Source of the DNA: Marichromatium bheemlicum | GTDB taxonomy: Bacteria > Pseudomonadota > Gammaproteobacteria > Chromatiales > Chromatiaceae | DNA length: 64,000 bases | Reading direction: 5' to 3' | Assembly: GCF_012276755.1 (NCBI RefSeq) | Contig: NZ_JAAXKX010000003.1 | Span: 1-64,000 of the forward strand | Shown: positions 35,293 through 43,960 of the stretch, piece by piece | Layout of the letters: every line of letters begins with the position of its first letter | Numbering within the stretch: the stretch's first letter is position 1 | Position numbers and translations under genes: made by a program | Notes under the pieces: generated by a model | Told to the model about the DNA's origin: nothing | Seen by the model: the letters and a program-made list of their open reading frames with translations, nothing else | Databases searched by the model: none

Positions 35293-35973
35293 TCAACGCG
35301 CGATAAGCAGTAGCAGGCGTTCGCCGACCTTCTCGGCATGATCGGCGAGGTCGCCGATGCGCTCGATCAGGCGATACCAGAACACCACCGAGACCGGGTC
35401 GAGTTCGGTCTCGTGGGCGAACAGGGTGCGGTTGAGCGAGGCAACCAGGGCGTCGGTCTCGCTCTCGATGTCGCAGAGGGTCTCGACCATCTCCTCGACC
35501 CGGGCCGCCTCGCGGCCACGGAAGCCGGTTTCGAGCAGTTCGTCGAGCTCGTCGACCACCCGCGAGGCCTGGCCGCAGGCGTCGATGCAGCGCTCGACCA
35601 GGGCCGTCAGGTCGCTCTTCATCACCGCCGGCAGGGGCATCTGGCGCTGCACCAACACCCCGGCGATCTCTTGCGCGGTGTCGGCGATGGCGTCCTGGGT
35701 CTCGAGCACCGCCAGCAGGTCACGCCGATCGACCGGCATGAACAGGCTGCGTGGCAGGCGCAGCCGGATCCGGTTCTTGGCCTGATCGGCGGCGTGCTCC
35801 TGGTCGACGATTGCGCGCTGGGCGTGCTCGAGGCGCTCCCGATCGCCCTCGATCAGGGCGGCGAACAGCTCCGGGAGCAGGGCCACGCAGGCGTCGACCA
35901 GGTGCATGTGCTCCTGCATCGGCTTGAACGGCGAACGACCGAACAGGTCGGCGATCGGGTTGCTGGGTTTCAT
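35293..35973 (-). CDS. PhoU-like Pit accessory protein (DUF47/TIGR00153)
   Basis: 226-residue all-helical protein of the DUF47 family, distantly related to PhoU and usually encoded with Pit. It starts MKPSNPIADLFGRSPFKPMQEHM, the family N-terminus; D/E-rich metal-binding helices include HAADQAKNRIRLRLP and CDIESETDALV. ATG at 35973 follows GAGGAGG, strongly supported over longer in-frame starts. First gene of the phosphate operon read leftwards; 300 bases of promoter region separate it from the divergent HAMP gene. Confidence 0.9.
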   Translation of the reverse strand: MKPSNPIADLFGRSPFKPMQEHMHLVDACVALLPELFAALIEGDRERLEHAQRAIVDQEHAADQAKNRIRLRLPRSLFMPVDRRDLLAVLETQDAIADTAQEIAGVLVQRQMPLPAVMKSDLTALVERCIDACGQASRVVDELDELLETGFRGREAARVEEMVETLCDIESETDALVASLNRTLFAHETELDPVSVVFWYRLIERIGDLADHAEKVGERLLLLIAR

Positions 35974-36277
35974 GGCTTCATCCTCCTCGGCGGATACGGC
36001 GGGAGCGACCGGTATGGATAGGGATTGATCATGGGTCGGGTCGTACTGGTTGATCGACGACGCCCGGCACCGGTCGACGACCGGGCCGGGTGGCGACTGG
36101 ACGTCGCGACCAGGATGCGTTGAGCATTGGATGACATTCAGGTTGCGGCCGGCGACATAGTGGCAAAAAACGGCAATCGGGTCGCCATCTTTTTGGTACA
36201 AGGTCGCGCATGATACCGGGCGGCGCGGCATGGGGTCGGTCGTTGCGTGCGGTCGGGGTGATGACGGAGGCGGTGCA
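35974..36277. other. Divergent promoter region, no gene seen
   Basis: About 300 bases between the PhoU-like gene (-) and the HAMP sensor gene (+). It includes AT-rich stretches (GGCAAAAAACGGCAATC and CATCTTTTTGGTACAA near 36161-36206) fitting promoter DNA. I looked for a Pho box (two CTGTCAT-like half sites) and found no convincing one. Confidence 0.45.
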
Positions 36278-37696
36278 TTGAACCAGATTGCAGGCCGGTT
36301 GCGTATCGGCGAGAAGCTCGTGCTCGGTTTTGGGGCGGTGGCCCTGATCTTCCTCACGGTGATCTGGCACGATCAGCGCGAACTGCGCGCGGCGCTCGAG
36401 CAGCATCGTGCGCTGCACCTGCTCGCCGGGGCTCGTCAGGAGGCGGCCCTCGCCATCGAGCGCCACCTGATCGCGCTGCGCGATGCCGAGGCCAGGTTCC
36501 TCGTCGCGCGCGATCCGCTCCAGGCCGAGCGGGTGCGGCGCGAGGGTGCGGCGCTGCTCGACTGGGGCGCGCGGCTGGCGAGGATCGATGTCCCCGCCGA
36601 GGCCGCCGCCGTGGCCATTCGCGCCTCGCTCGGTGATTATCTGGTGCGCTTCGGCGAGGTCGAGGCCGCCTGGCACCGGCGTGGACTCGATCACGACAGC
36701 GGCCTGCAGGGTGACTTCCGCGCCAGTGCCCATGCCCTGGAGGCGCGGCTGGCGCAGTGGGCGCCGGCGCTCGAACGCGAGCTGTTGCAGTTGCGCCGGC
36801 GCGAGAAGGACTATCTGCTGCGCGGTGCCGATGGGTATGCGGTGCTGGTCGAGCACATCGCCGCCGCGCTCGCACAGGGGCTCGCCGCCGCCGCGCTGGA
36901 GACCGAGGAGCGTGTCGATCTCGAGCGCCTGCTCGAGGCCTATCTGCGTGATTTTCGCGCGCTGGTCGAACAGGACCGCGAGATCGCCCTGCTACGCGAG
37001 CAGATGGACCGTGCCGCTGCCGCCGTCACCCCGCTGGTCGAGCGCGCGTTGGCGGCGGCCCGTGCCCGGCTCGAGGAGACGGTGCAAGCGATCGATACGG
37101 CCTCGGCCGAGCGGGCGCGGCGCAACCTCTACCTGGCGCTCGCCGCCACCCTCGTCGGCACCCTGTTGGCGCTGGTGTTCACCGTACGCCTGGTGCGACC
37201 GGTGCGTGAGATGGCCGGGTTGCTCGACCGTCTGACCTATGAGAATCCGCGCCAGCGTATTCCCACCCGCCCCGGCGCCCGTGACGAGATCGACGCCATG
37301 GCCCGCTCGCTCAACACCCTGGCCGACCATCGCGCCATCTTCTCGCACTGGTGGCGTAATGCCATGGCCGAGGCGATCGCGCTGCGCGATCTGCAGTTGG
37401 CCGAGACGCCCGGGGCGGAGGATGCGGCACGTGCGCGGTTGCGCCGTGCCAATCGCGAGCGTGCCCGCCGACTGCGGGTCCTGCGTGCGCGCTGCATGCA
37501 CCAGCTCGAGCGTATCCGCACCCTGGCGCGTGCCCCGGCGGCGCGCGGGCGCGCCGAGCGCGATCGCGAACGGGCGGTGTTGCGGCATGCCAGTGAATCA
37601 CTGGCGACGCTGCTGCAGCTGCTCGACGATCCGCTGCCGGAGCCGCGCCGTGCCGAGGTGCCCCCGGGGAGGGGAGATGAGGGTGGTTCGTGCTGA
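36278..37696 (+). CDS. HAMP-domain membrane sensor lacking an output domain
   Basis: 472 residues from the TTG at 36278, chosen because GGAGG precedes it by 7 bases and it gives MNQIAGRLRIGEKLVLGFG, the usual start of such sensors; an ATG 48 bases upstream has no ribosome site. TM1 about 15-30, a 250-residue periplasmic helical region (HBM-like, two helical bundles), TM2 about 283-304, then HAMP (VRPVREMAGLLDRL ... DEIDAMARSLNTLADHR). After HAMP only about 130 helical, Arg-rich residues follow; there is no methyl-accepting, kinase, GGDEF or EAL motif. It may signal through a partner protein. Convergent with a chemoreceptor remnant. Confidence 0.78.
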   Translation: MNQIAGRLRIGEKLVLGFGAVALIFLTVIWHDQRELRAALEQHRALHLLAGARQEAALAIERHLIALRDAEARFLVARDPLQAERVRREGAALLDWGARLARIDVPAEAAAVAIRASLGDYLVRFGEVEAAWHRRGLDHDSGLQGDFRASAHALEARLAQWAPALERELLQLRRREKDYLLRGADGYAVLVEHIAAALAQGLAAAALETEERVDLERLLEAYLRDFRALVEQDREIALLREQMDRAAAAVTPLVERALAAARARLEETVQAIDTASAERARRNLYLALAATLVGTLLALVFTVRLVRPVREMAGLLDRLTYENPRQRIPTRPGARDEIDAMARSLNTLADHRAIFSHWWRNAMAEAIALRDLQLAETPGAEDAARARLRRANRERARRLRVLRARCMHQLERIRTLARAPAARGRAERDRERAVLRHASESLATLLQLLDDPLPEPRRAEVPPGRGDEGGSC

Positions 37697-37737
37697 GGCA
37701 CGGCGGGCGCGTGTCTCCGAACGGCGTTGCGCCCGCC

Positions 37738-38048
37738 TCAGCCTCGGATCCGGAAGAAGGTGACGCGCTCGGTCAACCCCTGTGACAGCTCGTTGAGCTG
37801 ATGACTGTGGGCGAAGCCCTCGTTGGCCGCCGCCGCGCCCTCGCGCGCTGGGCCAGGCGTGTGCCGGCGGTCGGTATCGGTGTCTTCGGCGAAGGGGCGA
37901 GCAGCAGCTTGCCCTCGTCGTCGAGCAGATAGAGTCGATCGAAATAGCCGAGATCGCCGAGTAGGTTGAGCAACGAATCGCGCGCCCGCTCCAGTGCCTC
38001 GCGATCGCCAGACTTGAGGGCCTGGCGCAAGGGGAACCTCACGTGGCA
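37738..38048 (-). pseudogene. Remnant of a methyl-accepting chemotaxis protein
   Basis: Two fragments in different frames. The upstream part (38042 to about 37905) reads FPLRQALKSGDREALERARD and then LLGDLGYFDRLYLLDDEGKL, like a periplasmic sensor domain. The downstream part, in another frame and ending at the TGA at 37738, reads AAAANEGFAHSHQLNELSQG followed by LTERVTFFRIRG, like the C-terminal tail of a chemoreceptor. The whole signalling middle is missing, and the 5' end is cut by a repeat mosaic beginning about 38050. So an internal deletion and a repeat-associated truncation have destroyed the gene. Confidence 0.7.
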
Positions 38049-38107
38049 GTTTCGTCGATGGCATGGCGGGCGGACGGTTAACCCAACCTACGAGACTGGC
38101 TCAGTCT

Positions 38108-38136
38108 GTAGGTTGGGTTGCCAGCGGCAACCCAAC
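38108..38136 (+). repeat. REP-like palindrome with GTAG head
   Basis: GTAG (38108-38111), arm GTTGGGTTGCC (38112-38122), loop AGC, arm GGCAACCCAAC (38126-38136). A GTAG/GTRG tetranucleotide before an imperfect or perfect palindrome is the hallmark of REP elements mobilised by RAYT (Y1-type) transposases. No RAYT gene is in the window. Confidence 0.75.
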
Positions 38137-38162
38137 GCCGACCTCGACGCTTGGCGCCCGCG

Positions 38163-38262
38163 CCCCGGTGTTGGGTTAACCGTCGACGAACGCCGCAGCT
38201 TCGTCGATGGCATGGTGGGCGGACGGTTAACCCAACCTACGAGATCAGCTCTCAGCCTCCAG
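38163..38262 (+). repeat. 100-bp palindromic repeat, identical inverted copy at 42543-42642
   Basis: Arms GTTGGGTTAACCGTC (38170-38184) and GACGGTTAACCCAAC (38222-38236), the latter followed by CTAC: two REP-like ends in opposite orientation around a 37-base spacer, i.e. a BIME-like unit. All 100 bases match the complement of 42543-42642. Confidence 0.85.
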
Positions 38263-38497
38263 CCGCCAGCCGTTGCGCAGGTGTCTGGCGGCGGTGTTTG
38301 AGGGGAGGCCGCCACTGGTGGCTGGCGGCTGACCGCTGGGGGCACTTCTCTCCTTTGCGCCCTTGGTGTCTTTGCGGTTCGAATCAGCTTCCAGCGATCA
38401 GCATCCAGCCTCCAGTCGGCGAGGCTGGTGTACGTGATCGGCGATTGACGGGCAAGACGGTATCTTTGCGGTTCATCCCCCAGCTGTCGACTGGTCG

Positions 38498-39211
38498 CTA
38501 ACTCCGTCCATAGACCGGGATCGCTGCCCCGGTGATGGCGCGTGCGGCGGGGGAGGCGAGAAAGACGATGACCTCGGCGATCGCCGCCGGCGTGACCCAG
38601 GCGCTGGGGTCCTGGTCGGGCATGGCGGCGCGGTTCTCCGGGGTGTCGACGGTGCCGGGAAGGATGCAGTTGACGTTGATGTGCTGGTCGCGCAGCTCGG
38701 CCGAGAGGGTCTCGGTGAGCGCGATCACCGCCGCCTTGGCGGCGCTGTAGGGGCCCATGTGGGCGCCGGCGGGGCGGGCAGCGCGGGCCGAGACATTGAT
38801 CATGGCGCCGCCACCCGCGGCGAGTAAGTGGGGGACGGCGGCACGCGCACTATGGAGCAGGGTGCGGGCGTTGATGTCGAGCATCCGGTCCCAGTCGGCG
38901 TCGTTGGTCTGGTGCAGCGGTCGGCCCATGGCGAAGCCGCCGGCGAGGTTGGCCAAGGTGTCGAGCCGACCGTGGCGCTCGAGCAGTTGCGCGAGGCTGG
39001 CGTGGAGTGCCGTGGGATCGAGTAGGTCGCAGGCGAGACAGTCGACGCTGGCGGTCGGTTCGAGTTCGTTGCGTGTGCGTTCGAGTGCCTCGGGGTCGCG
39101 TGCGAGCAGGGCTAGCCGCGCGCCGCGGCGTGCGAAGGCGGAGGCCGTGGCGCGGCCGAGATTGCCGGTCGCTCCTGTGATGAGGACCAGCTGTTGGTCG
39201 AGTTCGCGCAT
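38498..39211 (-). CDS. SDR family oxidoreductase
   Basis: 237-residue classical short-chain dehydrogenase/reductase. Cofactor motif ITGATGNLGRATA, NLAGG in the position of NNAG, catalytic Ser in INVSARAARP, and Y-x3-K in GPYSAAKAAVIAL. LARDPEAL after strand 2 suggests NADP(H). ATG at 39211 follows AGGAGG. Its TAG stop (38500-38498) is directly continued by CAGCNNN-type heptads (TAGCGAC, CAGTCGA, CAGCTGG on the coding strand), so the repeat mosaic abuts or supplies the stop. Substrate unknown. Confidence 0.87.
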   Translation of the reverse strand: MRELDQQLVLITGATGNLGRATASAFARRGARLALLARDPEALERTRNELEPTASVDCLACDLLDPTALHASLAQLLERHGRLDTLANLAGGFAMGRPLHQTNDADWDRMLDINARTLLHSARAAVPHLLAAGGGAMINVSARAARPAGAHMGPYSAAKAAVIALTETLSAELRDQHINVNCILPGTVDTPENRAAMPDQDPSAWVTPAAIAEVIVFLASPAARAITGAAIPVYGRS

Positions 39212-39529
39212 TGGGCGGACCTCCTGGTCGAGGTGTTGATGTGGCCAATCTGGGGCGGGATGGCGTGTCACGCAAGGGGTGGCGGGGTACTGGCTACGGC
39301 ACGGTTCGTGCGGCTGAAGGTCTCACCCTGTTATGATTGAGCGAGTGAGCGACCGATCCGGATTACTTGGTGCCCCCCCCTTCGGCCCTTGCACGCCTGT
39401 GGTGCGAGGCGGGCGGGTAGTCATGCACGGGCCGTGCGGGGACGCTCGCCGTAGTCCCCTGCCGTGGCCGCAGTGGCGCTGCCCTTGCGTCCCTGGCGTG
39501 GCCTCGGCCCGGCTCGATGGAGTGCGCGC
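39212..39529. other. Intergenic region upstream of lapB, no gene seen
   Basis: About 320 bases between the divergent SDR and lapB genes. It includes TTATGATTGAG (39330-39340, possible -10) without a good -35, and a run of eight C (39373-39380). lapA, the usual partner before lapB, is not here. A 66-codon frame at 39333-39533 has no family resemblance and I do not call it. Confidence 0.5.
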
Positions 39530-40753
39530 GTGATCGAGATCCTGTTCCTGCTGCTGCCGATCGCGGCGGCCTCTGGTTGGTGGCTGGCGCGGCGCGATCC
39601 TGCCCCGTCCGGTGCCGCTCGCCGCACCGCCTCCCCGAGCTTCCTGCGTGGCCTCAACTATCTGCTCGATGAGCAACCCGACAAGGCGCTCGATCTGTTC
39701 ATCGCACTCGCCGAGGTCGACGATGAGACGGTCGAGACCCATCTCGCCCTTGGTAGCCTGTTTCGCCGGCGCGGCGAGGTCGACCGCGCGATCCGTATCC
39801 ACCAGAACCTGATGGCGCGTCCCAGCCTTGACGCTGAGCAGCGTGGTTATGCCCTGCTCGAGTTGGGGCAGGATTACATGAGCGCCGGGTTGCTCGATCG
39901 GGCTGAGTTGCTGTTTCAGGAATTGGCCGGGCTGGGCCTGCACCGTCAGCGCGCCCTGGCCGGGCTGCGCGAGATCTATCAGCAGGAGCGTGACTGGGAG
40001 CGCTGTCTCGAGGTCGCCAAGCAGTTGCGCCCGGGCGGTGAGGCGGTGCTCGATGCCGAGATCGCCCATTATCACTGCGAGCTGGCCGAGGAGGCACGGC
40101 GCCAGGGGGACTGCGCACGTGCTCGTACCCAGCTGGCCCGGGCGCGTGAGATCGATCCGGCGTGCGTGCGCGCCTGCATCCTCGAGGGCCGTGCGGCACT
40201 CGAGGACGGTGAGCCGGAGCAAGCGCTGGCGTTGTTCCGAGGCTTGGTGGTGCGCCACGGCGCCTACCTCCCCGAGATCCTGCCGGCACTGATCGAGGCG
40301 CTCGAACGTGTTCCGGGCGAGGATCCGCTGCTGGTGCTCGAGGCTCTGGTCGCGCGCCATCCCAGCCCGGCGTTGGTCGTGGCACTGGCCGAGCGGATCG
40401 CGGCGACGCGCGGTCGGGGCGAGGCGCTCGATCTGCTCTGCGCGCATCTCGCCCATTTTGCCGATCTGCTCGGACTCGAACGGCTACTGGCGTTGGAGTT
40501 GAGCGCCTTGCCCGATACCGCCACGGCGCTGCGTCTCGAACGAGCGTTGGCGGTGATTCGCCATCTGGCCGCGCGCCAGCCGGCCTATCAATGCGATCAT
40601 TGTGGTTTCCAGGCGCGCGCCTTGCACTGGCAGTGCCCGAGCTGCAAGCGCTGGGGCTCGGTGGTGCCAGTGCAGCCTGAGCCGCTGGTGATCGACGCCG
40701 GGCTCGAGGGTCCGCGTCTGGCCCAGACGCCGACCCATAACCCGAACCCTTGA
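39530..40753 (+). CDS. lapB: Lipopolysaccharide assembly protein LapB (YciM)
   Basis: 407-residue inner-membrane-anchored TPR protein that controls LPS synthesis by steering FtsH proteolysis of LpxC. N-terminal membrane segment [19 protein letters not shown], about nine TPR units (e.g. [26 protein letters not shown]), and C-terminal rubredoxin-type metal knuckles CDHCGFQ and CPSCKRWG. Start GTG at 39530 preceded by GGAG. Followed by pyrF, the conserved order. lapA is not adjacent. Confidence 0.93.
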   Translation: MIEILFLLLPIAAASGWWLARRDPAPSGAARRTASPSFLRGLNYLLDEQPDKALDLFIALAEVDDETVETHLALGSLFRRRGEVDRAIRIHQNLMARPSLDAEQRGYALLELGQDYMSAGLLDRAELLFQELAGLGLHRQRALAGLREIYQQERDWERCLEVAKQLRPGGEAVLDAEIAHYHCELAEEARRQGDCARARTQLARAREIDPACVRACILEGRAALEDGEPEQALALFRGLVVRHGAYLPEILPALIEALERVPGEDPLLVLEALVARHPSPALVVALAERIAATRGRGEALDLLCAHLAHFADLLGLERLLALELSALPDTATALRLERALAVIRHLAARQPAYQCDHCGFQARALHWQCPSCKRWGSVVPVQPEPLVIDAGLEGPRLAQTPTHNPNP

Positions 40754-40763
40754 AGGAATCCCC

Positions 40764-41462
40764 GTGACCCAGTCGACACCTATCATCGTGGCCCTCGATT
40801 TTCCTGCCCGCGAGCCGGCGCTCGCCCTGGTCGATCAGCTCGACCCGACGCGCTGCCGGCTCAAGGTCGGCAAGGAGCTGTTTACCCGGCTCGGGCCGGA
40901 CTTCGTTGCCACCTTGCAGGCGCGCGGTTTCGAGGTCTTCCTCGATCTCAAGTTCCACGATATCCCCAACACCGTCGCCGCGGCCTGTGCCGCGGCGGCT
41001 GACCTGGGGGTCTGGATGGTCAACGTCCACGTCACCGGTGGGCGGCGCATGATCGAGACCACGCGTGAACGGCTCGACGCCCTGCCCAAGGCGCCGTTGT
41101 TGATCGGTGTGACCGTGCTCACCAGCCTCGACGGCGACGACCTGGCCGAGGTCGGCTGTCCGGGTACGCCGGGCGAGCGGGTATCGGCGCTCGCTGCACT
41201 CGGTCGCGAGGCCGGTCTCGACGGCATCGTCTGCTCACCGCGCGAGGCGGCCATGGTGCGTGCGGCGTTGGGCGAGGAGTTTGTGTTGGTCACCCCGGGG
41301 GTGCGCCCGAGCTGGGCGGCGACGGGGGACCAGAAACGGGTGATGACCCCACGCGAGGCGCTGGCCGCCGGCTCCGATTACTTGGTGATCGGTCGCCCCA
41401 TCGCCGCCGCGGCCGATCCGCTGGCGGCGCTGGCGGCGATCGAACGCGAACTCGCGGACTGA
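40764..41462 (+). CDS. pyrF: Orotidine 5'-phosphate decarboxylase
   Basis: 232-residue OMP decarboxylase, last step of UMP synthesis. Catalytic D-x-K-x2-D in [11 protein letters not shown] and phosphate-binding [21 protein letters not shown] start at 40764 after AAGGAA, 10 bases downstream of lapB, so probably cotranscribed with it. Confidence 0.96.
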   Translation: MTQSTPIIVALDFPAREPALALVDQLDPTRCRLKVGKELFTRLGPDFVATLQARGFEVFLDLKFHDIPNTVAAACAAAADLGVWMVNVHVTGGRRMIETTRERLDALPKAPLLIGVTVLTSLDGDDLAEVGCPGTPGERVSALAALGREAGLDGIVCSPREAAMVRAALGEEFVLVTPGVRPSWAATGDQKRVMTPREALAAGSDYLVIGRPIAAAADPLAALAAIERELAD

Positions 41463-41583
41463 ACGCGGCACCTTGCTGGCGCGGGTCGAGTCCTGGTCTC
41501 CCCGTGCTGGCCGCGCGGCAGTGCACTGCCCGCGTCGAGGTGGGCCGCAACAAGCAACCCAATCGATGAGAGGAGAGGATTCG

Positions 41584-42462
41584 ATGGCGAAGATTCACAA
41601 GGCAGTCTTTCCGGTGGCCGGTCTCGGTACCCGCTTCCTGCCGGCAACCAAGGCTAGCCCCAAGGAGATGCTGCCGATCGTGGACAAGCCACTGATCCAG
41701 TACGCCGCCGAGGAGGCCGAGGCCGCCGGCGTGGATCAGTTGGTGTTCATCACCGGTCGCCACAAGCGTTCGATCGAGGATCACTTCGACAAGGCCTTCG
41801 AACTCGAGGTCGAGCTGGCCGAGGCAGGCAAGGAGACGCTGCTCAAGGTGGTGCGCAACGTCCTCTCCGAGCGTACCTCCTGTACCTATGTCCGTCAGGC
41901 CGAGGCGCTGGGGCTGGGGCATGCCGTGCTCTGCGCCAAGCCGGTGGTCGGCAACGAGGCCTTTGCGGTGTTGCTCGCAGACGACTTGATCCGTGCCGAT
42001 GAAAAGGGCGTGGTCGAGCAGATGGCCGAGGTGCACGCGCGCTACGGCTGCAGCGTGCTCAGCGTCCAGGAGGTGCCACGCGAGGAGACGCATAAGTACG
42101 GTATCGTCGAGGTCGAGTCGGGCGCCGACGGCGAGCTGCGGGTGGTCTCGATCGTCGAGAAGCCGGCGCCCGAGGACGCCCCCTCTAACCTCGCCGTGGT
42201 CGGGCGCTATCTGCTCACCCCGGCGATCTTCGACAAGCTCGAGAGCACCGGTACCGGCGCCGGCGGTGAGATCCAGCTCACCGATGCGATCTCGGCACTG
42301 CTCGCCGACGAACCGGTGATCGCCCACCCCTTCCAGGGCAAGCGCTACGACTGTGGCAGCAAGCTCGGTTACCTGGAGGCGACGGTGGAGTTCGGTCTCG
42401 ATCACCCCGAACTCGGCGAGCGCTTCGCCGCCTATCTGCGCGATTTCGTCGCGCAGCAGTAG
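41584..42462 (+). CDS. galU: UTP-glucose-1-phosphate uridylyltransferase
   Basis: 292-residue GalU making UDP-glucose. Nucleotide-binding [24 protein letters not shown], then ADDLI and VEKP motifs with the metal-binding Asp. ATG at 41584 follows AGGAGAGG. The stop TAG (42460-42462) lies in CAGTAGG, a heptad also found in the 62.7-kb mosaic, and the repeat region begins immediately. 120 bases separate it from pyrF. Confidence 0.96.
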   Translation: MAKIHKAVFPVAGLGTRFLPATKASPKEMLPIVDKPLIQYAAEEAEAAGVDQLVFITGRHKRSIEDHFDKAFELEVELAEAGKETLLKVVRNVLSERTSCTYVRQAEALGLGHAVLCAKPVVGNEAFAVLLADDLIRADEKGVVEQMAEVHARYGCSVLSVQEVPREETHKYGIVEVESGADGELRVVSIVEKPAPEDAPSNLAVVGRYLLTPAIFDKLESTGTGAGGEIQLTDAISALLADEPVIAHPFQGKRYDCGSKLGYLEATVEFGLDHPELGERFAAYLRDFVAQQ

Positions 42463-43060
42463 GGGGCTGGCAGGGAAATCTTTGAACCGCCAAGATACCG
42501 TCTTGCCCGTCAATCGCCGATCATGCACACCAGCCTCGCCGACTGGAGGCTGAGAGCTGATCTCGTAGGTTGGGTTAACCGTCCGCCCACCATGCCATCG
42601 ACGAAGCTGCGGCGTTCGTCGACGGTTAACCCAACACCGGGGTGCGAGCGCCGAGCTTCGAGGTGTGAACCGCGAGATACCGTCTTGCTCGTCAATCGCC
42701 GATCATGCACACCAGCCTCGCCGACTGGAGGCTGGAAGCTGATCGCTGGAAGCTGATTCAAACCGCCGAGACGCCAAGAACGCAAAGGGTGAACTCAGCT
42801 ATCAGCCACCATCTGGCAGTCACCAGTGAGCGGTCTGACTCGATCGTGACCATGGCTGCCAGAGTCACCGGAGGCAGGGAGGCCCGGAAGACTGCCTGCA
42901 AAGGTGACCGACAACCACAAGGCTTGATGCCTCATTCCCTTCGCGCCCTTGGAGTCTTTGCGGTTCAATTCCCCTGGCCCCTGGCCCCTGGCCCCTGGCC
43001 CCTGGCCCCTGGCCCCTGGCCCCTGGCCCCTGGCCCCTGGCCCCTGGCCCCTGGTCGCTG
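42463..43060. repeat. Repeat mosaic between the convergent galU and gluQ genes
   Basis: Contains two minus-strand copies of the conserved end module (42485-42535 and 42668-42717), the inverted 100-bp palindromic repeat (42543-42642), heptads on the complementary strand (42723-42757), an AACCGC box (about 42761-42790), heptads CAGCTAT, CAGCCAC, CATCTGG, CAGTCAC, CAGTGAG (42796-42830), an inverted box (42937-42967) and a 12-copy heptamer array. No gene seen. Confidence 0.87.
42971..43054. repeat. Heptamer array, CCCCTGG x12
   Basis: 84 bases, exactly twelve perfect copies of CCCCTGG. On the minus strand it reads CAGGGGC-type heptads continuing from CAGCGAC and, inside the gluQ 3' end, TCAGTGA and CAGCGGA. 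Thus the array is in register with heptads that include the gluQ stop codon. Confidence 0.95.
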
Positions 43061-43960
43061 TCACTGATCCGCTGGCAGCGGTGCGCTGCGCGTCGGCGGG
43101 ACGCGTTCGATGCGCCAGTGTGTGATGGCGTGCTCCCAGAAGCGCTGCAGGGTGCAATCCGGCGGCGGGGGCGGTTGGCCGAGGAAGGCCCAGGCGCGAT
43201 GCAGCGCCGGGAGTGGGGCGGCGGGATCGACCGGGGCGGCGGCGAGACGCTTGCTGAGCTTGCGCCCTTCGGGGTCGAGCACCAGCGGGAGATGGGCGTA
43301 GTGCGGCAGGGGTAGGCCCAGTGCGCGTTGCAGCCAGATCTGGCGGGGCGTGGAGTCGAGCAGATCGGCGCCACGCACCACCTGGTCGATCCCCTGCCAG
43401 GCGTCATCGACCACCACCGCGAGCTGATAGGCATGGATGGCGTCGGCACGGTGCAATACGAAATCGCCGACCTCACGCTCGAGGTGCTGTGAGCGCCGGC
43501 CGAAGACCCGGTCGTCGAACGCAATGACGGCCTCGTCGGTGCGCATGCGGATGGTCCGTGGCGTGCGTCCGGGGGGGAGCCCGGCGCGGCAGGTGCCGGG
43601 ATAGATGGTGCCTTCGCTGCCGCGGTGGCCGTGGCGCGCGACCTCGGCGCGGCTGCAGCCGCAGGGGTAGGTCAGCCCGCGTGCGGCGAGCTGGGCGAGC
43701 GCAGCGTCATAGGCGGCGAGGCGGTCGTGCTGGTAGCACACCGGGCCGTCATGATGCATGCCGAAGGCGGCAAGGGTGTCGAGGATGGCCTGGGCCGCCC
43801 CCGCGACCTCGCGCGGGCGGTCGAGGTCCTCGATGCGTACCAGCCACTCGCCGCCGTGGGCGCGTGCATCGGCATGGCTGGCCACCGCGGTGACCAGCGA
43901 GCCGAAGTGTAGCGGGCCTGTGGGGGAGGGGGCGAAACGCCCCCGATAGCCGGCGATCAG
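43061..43960 (-). CDS. gluQ: Glutamyl-Q tRNA(Asp) synthetase, apparent CTG start
   Basis: GluRS paralogue lacking the anticodon domain; attaches Glu to queuosine 34 of tRNA-Asp. The class I N-terminus [16 protein letters not shown] (HIGH-like) is present only if translation begins upstream of the GTG at 43885. In that frame no ATG/GTG/TTG exists between dksA and the motif. The best candidate is CTG at 43960-43958, overlapping the dksA stop (CTGA), giving (M)[17 protein letters not shown] is the alternative. Zinc-type Cys ([15 protein letters not shown]) and KLSKR (KMSKS-like) are seen. About 299 residues. The stop TGA lies within a heptad tract. Confidence 0.88.
   Translation of the reverse strand: MIAGYRGRFAPSPTGPLHFGSLVTAVASHADARAHGGEWLVRIEDLDRPREVAGAAQAILDTLAAFGMHHDGPVCYQHDRLAAYDAALAQLAARGLTYPCGCSRAEVARHGHRGSEGTIYPGTCRAGLPPGRTPRTIRMRTDEAVIAFDDRVFGRRSQHLEREVGDFVLHRADAIHAYQLAVVVDDAWQGIDQVVRGADLLDSTPRQIWLQRALGLPLPHYAHLPLVLDPEGRKLSKRLAAAPVDPAAPLPALHRAWAFLGQPPPPPDCTLQRFWEHAITHWRIERVPPTRSAPLPADQ

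Larger units (their letters stand above)
38050..38473. repeat. Repeat mosaic between the chemoreceptor remnant and an SDR gene
   Basis: Contains, in order: a truncated BIME-like half (38050-38096), a complete REP-like palindrome (38108-38136), a full palindromic pair (38163-38262), heptads CAGCTCT, CAGCCTC, CAGCCGC, CAGCCGT (38246-38273), an inverted AACCGC box (about 38352-38381), heptads CAGCTTC, CAGCGAT, CAGCATC, CAGCCTC, CAGTCGG (38385-38419), and the conserved end module (38423-38473). No coding sequence. Confidence 0.85.

Noticed and set aside
35974-36277. Pho box upstream of the PhoU-like/PiT genes
   Set aside because: Only isolated GACAT-like words; no paired CTGTCAT half sites with proper spacing.
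39373-39380. Run of eight C as a phase-variable tract
   Set aside because: Not inside a credible gene or promoter spacer.
39333-39533. 66-codon frame before lapB
   Set aside because: No ribosome site, Pro/Cys-rich odd composition, overlaps the lapB start; does not resemble LapA.
38088-42756. Two short frames sharing a stretch of identical peptide (around 38.2 and 42.6 kb)
   Set aside because: The identity comes from translating the two copies of the 100-bp palindromic repeat in matching frames, not from homologous proteins.
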